A stretch of DNA of 64,000 nucleotides from Notolepis coatsorum (lineage: Eukaryota > Chordata > Actinopteri > Aulopiformes > Paralepididae), in contig OZ020599.1 in assembly GCA_963971535.1 (NCBI GenBank), positions 97,137,120 through 97,201,119 on the forward strand. The letters are read 5' to 3'. Position numbers and translations under genes: made by a program. The first letter of the stretch is position 1. Every line of letters starts with the position of its first letter. Shown here piece after piece: positions 28,901 through 40,248 of the stretch. The notes below the pieces were generated by a model. It saw only the letters and a program-made list of their open reading frames with translations, did no database searches and was not told where the DNA came from.

Positions 28901-31900
28901 AGGTGATGAAGATAAGTGGTTTAATCTGCGACCAACCCCGTTTTCCACAGTCTAGTAGTACCATACTATGTCATTCTGACATCCTCTGTCCCTATATGCA
29001 TGCTCTCCAGGGCTGAGCTTGTCACTTTATCTGGAATGTCTAAAACCACTGCAGGTGGCAGAGCAGTTCCACACAGCAGTCCACGAGGACTGATCTGGGA
29101 CACGGACACAGTTAATCCAGACTAACAAGTGTTTTCTTTGCCACAGGCCAACTGTCATTGTCCCATTATTCTCCAATTTAAATTTAGCATCTTTATTACT
29201 TCTATTATAATATTATTTAGGTGAGGCTTTTTAAAAGAAGCCTGTAGTGGGTTTTAAAACTCACCTTTCTTTTAAAATGTGCAAATAGACAAACACCCGC
29301 CTCATTATCGCTGTTTTACATAAGGCGTGTTGTTGTACAGTGTGTCTTGTGAGGTGGTGTGTTGTTGTACAGTGTGTCTTGTGAGGTGGTGTGTTGTTGT
29401 TAGTCTGTCTTGTGAGGTGTTGTGTTGTTGTTAGTCTGTCTTGTGAAGTGTCGTGTTGTTGTTAGTCTGTCTTGTGAAGTGTCGTGTTGTTGTTAGTCTG
29501 TCTTGTGAAGTGTTGTGTTGTTACAGTCTGTCTTGTGAGGTGTTGTGTTGTTGTTAGTCTGTCTTGTGAGGTGTTGTGTTGTTGTTAGTCTGTCTTGTGA
29601 GGTGGCATGTTGTTGTTAGTCTGTCTTGTGAGGTGGTGTGTTGTTGTTAGTCTGTCTTGTGAGGTGGTGTGTTGTTGTTAGTCTGTCTTGTGAGGTGGTG
29701 TGTTGTTGTTAGTCTGTCTTGTGAGGTGGTGTGTTGTTGTTAGTCTGTCTTGTGAGGTGGTGTGTTGTTGTTAGTCTGTCTTGTGAGGTGGTGTGTTGTT
29801 GTTAGTCTGTCTTGTGAGGTGGTGTGTTGTTGTTAGTCTGTCTTGTGAGGTGGTGTGTTGTTGTTAGTCTGTCTTGTGAGGTGGTGTGTTGTTGTTAGTC
29901 TGTCTTGTGAGGTGGCATGTTGTTGTTAGTCTGTCTTGTGAGGTGGTGTGTTGTTGTTAGTCTGTCTTGTGAGGTGTTGTGTTGTTGTTAGTCTGTCTTG
30001 TGAGGTGGTGTGTTGTTGTTAGTCTGTCTTGTGAGGTGTTGTGTTGTTGTTAGTCTGTCTTGTGAGGTGTTGTTGTTAGTCTGTCTTGTGAGGTGTTGTG
30101 TTGTTGTTAGTCTGTCTTGTGAGGTGTTGTGTTGTTGTTAGTCTGTCTTGTGAGGTGGTGTGTTGTTGTTAGTCTGTCTTGTGAGGTGTTGTGTTGTTGT
30201 TAGTCTGTCTTGTGAGGTGGCATGTTGTTGTTAGTCTGTCTTGTGAGGTGTTGTGTTGTTGTTAGTCTGTCTTGTGAGGTGGCGTGTTGTTGTTAGTCTG
30301 TCTTGTGAGGTGTTGTGTTGTTGTTAGTCTGTCTTGTGAGGTGTTGTGTTGTCGTTAGTCTGTCTTGTGAGGTGTTGTGTTGTTGTTAGTCTGTCTTGTG
30401 AGTTGGTGTGTTGTTGTTAGTCTGTCTTGTGAGGTGTTGTTGTTAGTCTGTCTTGTGAGGTGTTGTGTTGTTGTTAGTCTGTCTTGTGAGGTGTTGTGTT
30501 GTTGTTAGTCTGTCTTGTGAGGTGTTGTGTTGTTGTTAGTCTGTCTTGTGAGGTGGTGTGTTGTTGTTAGTCTGTCTTGTGAGGTGTTGTGTTGTTGTTA
30601 GTCTATCTTGTGAGGTGGTTTGTTGTTCTTAGTCTGTCTTGTGAGGTGTTGTGTTGTTGTTAGTCTGTCTTGTGAGGTGTTGTGTTGTTGTTAGTCTATC
30701 TTGTGAGGTGGTTTGTTGTTCTTAGTCTGTCTTGTGAGGTGTTGTGTTGTTGTTAGTCTGTCTTGTGAGGTGGTGTGTTGTTGTTAGTCTGTCTTGTGAG
30801 GTGGTGTGTTGGTGTTAGTCTGTCTTGTGAGGTGTTGTTGTTAGTCTGTCTTGTGAGGTGGTGTGTTGTTGTTAGTCTGTCTTGTGAGGTGGTGTGTTGT
30901 TGTTAGTCTGTCTTGTGAGGTGTTGTTGTTAGTCTGTCTTGTGAGGTGTTGTGTTGTTGTTAGTCTGTCTTGTGAGGTGGTGTGTTGTTGTTAGTCTGTC
31001 TTGTGAGGTGTTGTGTTGTTGTTAGTCTGTCTTGTGAGGTGTTGTTGTTAGTCTGTCTTGTGAGGTGTTGTTGTTAGTCTGTCTTGTGAGGTGGTTTGTT
31101 GTTCTTAGTCTGTCTTGTGAGGTGTTGTGTTGTTGTTGGTCTGTCTTGTGAGGTGTTGTGTTGTTGTTAGTCTGTCTTGTGAGGTGGTTTGTTGTTCTTA
31201 GTCTGTCTTGTGAGGTGTTGTGTTGTTGTGAACAGGTCCTGCATTATTATATTATTATTAGTCTTGTGAGGTGTTGTGTTGTTGTTAGTCTGTCTTGTTG
31301 TGAGGTGGTGGCGGTACCTCTTAGGATTGTAGATCTTAATGGAGTCGTCCAGGAGGGCCACAGCGAACTTGTCGGTATGAGGATGCCAGGCGAAGGCTCG
31401 CACCGCACCGTCAGACCTGGTAACCATGGAGACGGCAAGTCAGAGAGAAGAACTTGGACGCACCCCCCCCACATTATGCAGGGGGGGGGGGGGGGGCTTC
31501 GGGGGACTGTGACAGTGTGACAGGGTGTCTGCCGGGTTTCAACACGTTAAATATAACACTTTAATTAACTTTTTTAATACCACTTGTCTTAAGAGTGACA
31601 TTTAATACCAATTTCACAACCATACTAGCAAAAAAAGAAAACACACACAGCAGCACTGAACTGGCGGCTGCACTTGCACGCTAATTAAAACTTTTCACGC
31701 GTTCCATACTCGCCAGACGCACCGAGCTCCCGGTGGCCGGGCTGCCCGCCCCCAAAAAAACATTTAATACTTTTTAATACCTGAGATGAAGCTGGGTAGC
31801 TTTTATATTTACACTGTAGCTGCCCTTTGTCAGTGCAGAACAGGTCATCTAGCTGCTTGTAACACACAGACCACACTGTTTGACTGAAATTAAGTGTTTT

Positions 31901-34900
31901 AATCACATTATTCTCAGCATGGTGGATGGTGTCATGGCCCACCGCAGTAGAGAAATGCTGGTATAGACCCGTTCGCTGTATACGTCAGACTCGGTGTGCG
32001 CGTGCATCACGGGTGCAGAAAGGAACGTAATCCTGGTCAGAACAACGGGGCAGACTACAATATATTTGCATTTGTTAGCCATGCTAGCGATCTAAACAAT
32101 CAATCCATGCCAAAGCTAGATATGTAAAAGGTGAAAGACTCACACTCACAGCCATGCTGATTTGGCTAAATTACATCCAGCCGTTTTCGTTTGAAAATAA
32201 CTTTTTAGTCAGGGGAGTGTCATGGTTTCTCCATAGAGCCCCGTCGTACTTCTTTTAGCGCAGCAGCTTGCGCAGGTAGGGGGCAACTTAGTCACGTGAC
32301 TCAGTTGGTATTGCTGATTGGCTCGAACGCGGTGTGTTTGTAAATGGCGAACAGGTCTATACAAATAAATAAATCCTGCGTTTCGCCTGCATTCACTTAC
32401 AAGCAGCCCTTGTACAGCTGGGACACACTACACCACTGCTGTAACACCATGATAACTCAACGAGTGTGCATGTGCTGTAGCCCAAAGCAATCACATACAG
32501 TACAGTTACAGTCCAATGAGTCCATTCATCATCATATTATTATCCAAATAGGAGTCGTTATATAGTACAGTTAGTCTAATGAGTCAATTATCATCATATT
32601 AGTATCCAAATGGTAGTCATTATATAGTACAGTTAGTCCAATGAGTCCATTTATCATATTAGTATCCAAATAGTCGTTATATAGTACAGTTACAGTACAA
32701 TGAGTCCATTCATCATCATATTAGTATCCAAATAGGAGTCGTTTAGTACAGTTTCAGTACAATGAGTCCATTTATCATCATATTAGTATCCAAATAGTAG
32801 TCATTATATAGTACAGTTAGTCCATTTATCATCATATTAGTATCCAAATAGTAGTCATTATATAGTACAGTTAGTCAATTATCATCATATTAGTATCAAA
32901 TAGGAGTTGCCTTTAAAGCGTTCCCTGAACACACGTATAGGGGAGCGGAGCCACTATGGCAACACGCCAGTGCCACCATGTGTTTTCTTTAGTTCTTTTT
33001 TTGCAGAGGAAGCTTGGGGCTTAGAAACACATGCATCATTGTCTAATACGTGATTGCTTGGTCCTCTGTTCCACTGTGTGTGTGTCTGTGTGTGTGTTCA
33101 ACATAAAACTATTGTGCAACCTCACACGAAAAAACACAAGTAGTAAAGAGGTCAGCACTTACCAGCTCAGCACCTGGGAAAACTCGGCAATCATGTCCTC
33201 GCTAGTCAACTGCAGAGAACGAGGACATTAGCGACATCAATAGACAATCGTGAGGGTCAAAAAACAAACTGCTCTGCAAATGAGAGCAATGTGAATTTGA
33301 CCCGTCTCAAGCCCCCGCCCTCTTTTTTTCTTGATCCTCCGGTCACAACTGTTGCGATTGGAGGATCAAGATAAGAGGGCTGGGTTTGAGACGGGTCGAT
33401 TGAGGTGCCGCTGCACCAATGGGCAGAACTCACTGTGAGGTGGGGGAAGAGAGAGAGGTGGAAGGAGGACAGGCATCGCAGCAGAGCCAGGACACAGCCT
33501 GAACTCACCGACAGCCATTTGGGCACTGAGGAGGAAAATCAGACATCATGTAGAGACCAGCGATTCTCAAGCTACGGGTCGCGACCCAAAGTGGGGTCGT
33601 GGGTAGGTGACAGTGAATTGCACATTGGCAAGAAAAAATTAAAACAAGGTGTGCTTTTATTTTGATATTACTTAATTCCACATTGAAATTACGCAATACA
33701 TTAACACTTTGAGTGCCAGCGACGCTATATGTCGTTAGTTCATGCCGACCGTTGAATGCCAGCAACGCTATATAGCGTTTGTTTGTCGTTTTTTATTTAT
33801 TATTATTGGCGATTTGAATTCATATTTCATCAATCTAGCCTCACGTCAGTGCAGCAACCTCTCTCTGAGCTCCATTGGGAAAATACCGCCCTCTATCGTC
33901 TCTCCCTGTGTAACTGCACCCCATTGGATTAGACTGATGGGGGGGGGGGGGGGAATCCAGTTTCCTCATTTTACTTATCCGGCAAGCCATCCGAAGAGAT
34001 CAAAGTGATTGCCGAGCCGGAAAACAGCGTGGAATACATATTTACAGTACCCAGCGCTGAATCAATAAACGCAATCGATATTTGGAATGGCGATCAGGAA
34101 TTGGAATACTCTTTTTGGAGAACATCTGATCTGAGGTAAGGAATCTATTTTACCAGTCTTAGGATAATCGGATCTGTTTTCACAGAGATATCAGCATTTG
34201 CCCTATGTGTGTCTGTGCGCGCTGATCAGGAAATGAGAATAGATTTTTCAGCTCGCTTCTCTAGCGTGCATAAGTACACATATACTATCGATAATCTAGC
34301 GTTTATTTGAAAACGATTCATAAATAGGCCGAAAAATTACAACGTTTTGTGTATTCCAGAATATTCCAGTAAATGCTGTTTATCACGGAATCTTTATATT
34401 TTCCTGAAACTTTCAAGAAAACAAGGGTTTTTCAAAATGCTATAAAACGGAAATTAACCGATTAAAAAACAATCCGTTTCGACAATGTTGACTGCAAACA
34501 AGTCATTGATAAGCGACGGTCAGATTAGACACATAGCCATAATTTAAGACAGATTATGCGTTCACAACGCTATCATTGAAGTGGGTGCTGGCATTCAACC
34601 ATGTTTTACCATGTTAATCAGTGGCATCCAAAGTGTTAAGTGTGGGGTCACCAAAAAGAATCCTAAATAAAATGGGGTTGTGGTATAAAAAGGTTTAACA
34701 ACCCCTGATGTAGACTTAGAGTAAATCATATTTTGGTTATAAATCCATCGTGTTTGTTTTAACTTGCTTGGGAGCAGGGTTTCCGTTAATCCGGTTTATT
34801 TCCTCTCATTAAATTTCTTGGTAACGTACGTCCAGTAAAAGTGCTTGTTTTTGCCGCTGAAGCGGAAGTATCTCTGAAACCCTGTGAGACGCATACACGT

Positions 34901-35806
34901 GTGTGTGTGTGTCAGAAGAACAGTGGAAGCTGGAGCATGTAAGCGTAGGAGGATTCTAAGTTTGCCAACATTACCACAGGAGGTTTGTTGCACATATAGG
35001 TTGGTGGTTGGAATACATCTAACTTAGCGTTTTCTAAAAGATAAAAACACTACAAAGATTTTACCACTACAAAACTTTGCCAACATCAGCATAAGTGTCT
35101 TATAGAAATAATAATCCAACATTCATTTTGAAAAGCAGTTATTCTCAGATGAGGACATTTATTCATGAGAACTTTCAGAAAACCTATGTACCGTAGCTCT
35201 CATTACCCGCTACAGTTCAACTTTGCGCACAGGAAGAAAGAAGCTTCAATTATTTAATGACCATTGCTACTGAAGCTTCAAAGCCGGAAAATGGTAGTCC
35301 AAACAGCGCTACTATTCTGAATATAAATGGGAAATACCTTTCTGTGATTGACAGCCTACAACACTGTCTGTACTGTCCTGAATGTGATTTAAAAACAATT
35401 AAACATCTTGTATTCCCAGCAGGTTACAACTAACCTAAAATAGCTGTTTAGTAAATATGTGAGCAGCTGTGGTCGGACCATGGGCCTTCAGTCACTCACC
35501 CTCTGTACTGGAGTTGGCTATTTCATCTAGTAACCCTGAGAGACCTGCATCACGCCTAGAGAGAGGAGAGAGAGGAGAACGCTAGCAAAGTAACCATCTG
35601 AAGGAGTTGTGTGTGTGTGTGAGAGTGAGAGATAGATAGATAATCTGTGTGTGTGTGTGTGAGAGTGAGTGAGTGAGTGAGTGAGTGAGTGAGTGAGTGA
35701 GTGAGTGAGTGAGTGAGTGAGTGAGTGAGTGAGTGAGTGAGTGAGTGAGTGAGTGAGTGAGTGAGTGAGTGAGTGAGTGAGTGAGTGAGTGAGAGAGAGA
35801 GAGAGT

Positions 35807-35882
<76 letters not shown>

Positions 35883-37798
35883 CGGGCAGATATATATATA
35901 TTATATACACACATAGTACATACATACACACTAGGGTTGGGCACCGAAAACCGGTTCTAATAGGAACCGGTTCCTAACTTCCGGTTCTGGAACCAGAAGT
36001 AACATATTTGCATTTAGATTCTTAACACATTGACCACCAATCACATTGTACGACGGGTTTGCTGGTCATGCGAATTCTGCCAAAGCACGGCGTAAGACGT
36101 TATTGAGATCATATTTCATTTTTTCGCCATGGTATTCATAATTCCGCCACCCAGCCTCTGCTGAGACAGTGGGACTCTGCACAACAGTGCAACGCTTCAA
36201 TACGGCCGCCTGGTGGATGATCGGGCGAGTTACAACCGGAAATGGATCTGGTGATCTCGGTGCATCTGGGAAATCCGTCCGGCAGTCACATATTGTTGCG
36301 GGACTCTAGACACACATCCGTGTATATGGATCGCTGCCATAATTCAATAATCGATATGATTTGGGCGTTTATTGCGCCATACTAACCGGAAATGGATCTA
36401 GTCGAACGACGTCAAATAAGTGGGATCTTTTTCCTCCAGTCTCATCGGCGAACGGTAAGAGGACAGTAACGTTATTTTCAAGGCGATTGTACATTTCTTT
36501 ATTTACAAACCATCTGATCAATAAATCAACCCATACTACATAAAGAATTTACTGACGATCACGGAATTATAAACGACCCCCCCCCCCCGTTCATCCGTGC
36601 ACGATGAGTCATAACGTTTAGGATCATGTACAGTTGAAATTTTTAATATAGCGTGTATCGGCAATAAACGGCAGTTGATAAATCTATATATGCGTTTATG
36701 CCTATAACTCACGTTCTAGGAATTACTGCAGAAAACGATAAAAACACTTATATTCTAGACGGTATTTTTGGAAGAATCTATGAATGAAAAAGTATAACGT
36801 TCCTACATCCTGAACGATAATAATCGATGTTGAATGGGCCATAGTAATGTCAATTTAGCAATACAATTTAAAAGGTTATAGCCCTGCAAAGAAGGTGAAC
36901 ATCTCCATAGGCTTAGACTGGTGGCAGTGATCATACATTGATGGATAGAAGCGTGGCAGTCAATGTGTTAATACCCTAGTTACAGTACAGCAACCAAATT
37001 AAACTGTATCAAGTCAACTGACAATAATAATATAATAATTGGTTAGACTAGAAGTCTTTATTTGTCATGCAGTTTTTAACACACGCGCGAGATGGGCGAC
37101 CCACAGGAACACACACACATGCACTGAGTCACTGATGAAATGTCTCTCTGCACTTTTCCCATCCCGTTGTCCTTCCCCCCATGGGCAGCCGGGAGCAGAT
37201 AGGGCGTCAACGTAGGGCTGGGCGATATGGAAAAAAATCATATCGCGATAACGATATGATAATTTTATTTTATTTCTCGATATCGATAATTATCGAATTG
37301 TTATAAGTATATTTTTTTTTCTTCTTTTTTTCTTTTTTTTTTAACAACAGATGTATGTTTATTTTGCAGCAATTCTTTGTCATTGCCGCCATCTTTAGTG
37401 TTACATCCCCTCACACTCCAGTTCTCAGGCTGCAGCTGGTTTAAAAGCTAAAGTAAACCGGCTTCTCTGCTGGCTGTGGCTCCAGAGGAGTTGAACAGTT
37501 CTGGCTCTGCTAGTTTATTTTCGATCTTTTGGCGCTTTTTTGGTGGACAAACCACCGCACATGTGCACTGTGACTCGTGACTGGAGTCTAGTTCTGCTAG
37601 CACACATAGCCTACTGTGTACAGACGGTTTCAAAATGTATTTTAAATGAGAAAGCAAACAAAATAAATGGACAAGAGAAAAAGAAATCTGAATTTGGTCA
37701 GTATTGTCATTTGGACAAGCAAAGCCATTACTTTAAGTTGCAGGCAAGAAAGACAAGTCTGTCCACTGTCTCTGGTTTTAAAACTGCCCTGTTGCAGG

Positions 37799-37834
<36 letters not shown>

Positions 37835-40083
37835 GATTTTTCGATTTTTTTTAAATTTCGATATTCGATATCGATTATTAAAATATATCGCGATATTTAT
37901 CGTTATCGTTATATCGCCCAGCCCTACGTCAACGTGAGCCGCGCCCCGGCGGGGACCAATCCAAGTGCTCCTGTCCGTCTTCGTCAAGGACGCCACAGCG
38001 TTAGCGATCTGTTGTGCATGTTTTTCCATTGGGTTTATCTTATCGGGGGGAAACCCTTGTGAGCACGGGGAGAACATGCAAACTCCACACAGAAAGGCCT
38101 GGGAGATTCCCCACCCGAGTACCTGGCATCATGGAACCCTGGACCTTCTTGCTGTAACCACTACACCACCGTGCCGACAATGTGAATAGTATGAACAAAA
38201 ATTAAGATTTTTCAACAACAAAAAAATCTCCTGCGAAATAAACTGTGACCTGTTTTGACCTGCACCTCAAAGAATCGGAATCGAGAATAGTTTAGAACAG
38301 GAATCGAAATGGAGAATCGGAACCGGAATCGTTCAAATCCAAACGATGCCCAACCCTAATACACACACATATATACAGTATATAGAAAGAGGGTCTGTGT
38401 ATGTAATCTGTGTATGCTAAAGAGAGGGAGAGAGAGATTGTGTGTGTGAGTGAACAAGTGAGATAGAGAATCTGTATGTGTGTGAGAAAGAGATAAGAGA
38501 GCATGCGTGTGTATGTGTGTAAGAGACGGGGAGAGTGAGTGACATATATATATATAGATATACACACATGGTAGATACATACACACACTCGCATATATAC
38601 AGTCGTTTTTTAAGTTCAAGTTTGTTTACTATTTGTCACACATGTAAAATACATGTACTTTACGGTGAAACGCTTGGTTCTGTACGAGCCCCTGAGAGTG
38701 TGCTTCATACAGTAAAAAGTAAGTAGAAGAGGAATAACAGTCACTATACAATACACAATATAAAGTACAATCTAAGTACAATGAGTAAGAATGCAGACAA
38801 TGGGGTACGAACACAGACAATGAGGTACAAAACTTTAGTACCGTAATTCCTCTAATAGTAACCGGTATTCAATTAAAAACCGGGTCTCTATTAATGACCG
38901 GGTGCGCTGTTGAGCTAAGCAATTATAAGCCGGCCTCCTAATACAAGCCGGGTTTCATGTATATTAGAGGAATTATGGTATTTCCCTCAACGGATTTACC
39001 ATAGGCAATATATTTTGTTATTGTTGTTATATGCTGGCCTGGCTGTGCAGTAAATACCATATAATGTTGGTTAATGTTTACCAAGAGAGTAAGCCTACCT
39101 CAGAATTGTATAAAACGAAGTTATTATTATTATACCAGTATTGTGATTGCACTATTTTACTTTATTTAACTTTTTTTGACCACCTGTAATTGCACTGTTT
39201 ACTACCGTATTTCATACAGTACTTGGTTTCAATAAATGAACACAGTACATTTTACTGGGTTCAAACTGACACAAAATGTTGATTTATTCATTATGATCCG
39301 TTTGAAAATTTGAAATATAGGCCTCTCTCTTATACATGCCTCCTCCTAATACAAGCCTGGTATCCGCTACAGTTGAAACAAATACAAGCCGGGGTTACTA
39401 TTAGAGGAATTACGGTATATAGAAAGAGGGTCTGTGTATGTATGATAAAGAGAGGGAGACATTCTGTGTGTGTGTGTGTGTGTGTGCGGGTCACCATGCA
39501 GCCGCGCTCCTCATCCACAGCGTCTCACAGTGGTCCAGGAAGGCTGCCTTGCTGCTGCTCTCTGTCCTGCTGTGGGGCTTCAGTGACTCCCGGGGGAAGA
39601 ACAGGCTGAGAGGTCCCGCCTCCTGCATCAATCATATACTTTACTGTCAATCAATTATCTTTCTTTGGTGTAACACACACACACACACACATACACACAC
39701 ACACTGTGTGTATCTCTATATCCGTGTGTATCTCTCTGTGTGTGTGACGTGTCTCTAAATGTTACTTGTCCTTTCGAACAAGTTATGTTTTTGTAGGTTT
39801 TTATTGATTTTTTGCTACCGGGCACTCCGGTAGAGAGAGAGAGGGGAGGAATCGGAGATAGACCGGGGAAGACATTTGGCAAAGATCACCGGGTCCGGGA
39901 GTCGAACCCGGGTCTGCCGTGTTGCACCGTAGTATGCAGTGCGCCACTCGGGTAGCCCCTGTGTGTGTGTGTCTCTATCTGTGTGTGTCTCTCTCGCTCT
40001 GTGTGTCTCTCTCTCTGTGTGTGTGTGTCTCTCTCTGTGTGTGTCTCTCTCAGTGTGTGCGTGTGTCTCTCTCTGTGTGCATG

Positions 40084-40124
<41 letters not shown>

Positions 40125-40141
40125 CTCTCTCTGTGTGCATG

Positions 40142-40176
<35 letters not shown>

Positions 40177-40194
40177 CTCTCTGTGTGTGTGTGT

Positions 40195-40248
<54 letters not shown>

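Larger units (their letters stand above)
35932..38358. mobile_element. hAT-type element (TAGGGTTGGGCACCG termini) holding three other insertions
   Basis: Left end TAGGGTTGGGCACCGAAAAC, right end CGATGCCCAACCCTA. The perfect 8-bp duplication ATACACAC flanks it (35924-35931, 38359-38366), though in CA-rich DNA. Own sequence is short (GGAACCGGTTCC motifs on both sides). Within it lie family T copy 4, a SINE, and a second hAT inside the SINE. Confidence 0.75.

Noticed and set aside
29325..31307. Regular short repeats that look like a CRISPR array
   Set aside because: Units follow each other with no unique spacers and the locus is an intron of a vertebrate gene; it is a minisatellite.
35527..35944. 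Ser/Leu/Thr-rich minus-strand frames of 120-134 codons
   Set aside because: They consist of a GTGA/GA/GT microsatellite; the only real coding part is aaas exon 3 at 35500-35555.
39895..39958. Possible tRNA gene with A and B boxes
   Set aside because: The head continues into non-tRNA sequence with an A-rich tail; better explained as a tRNA-derived SINE. The same holds for 15250-15322.
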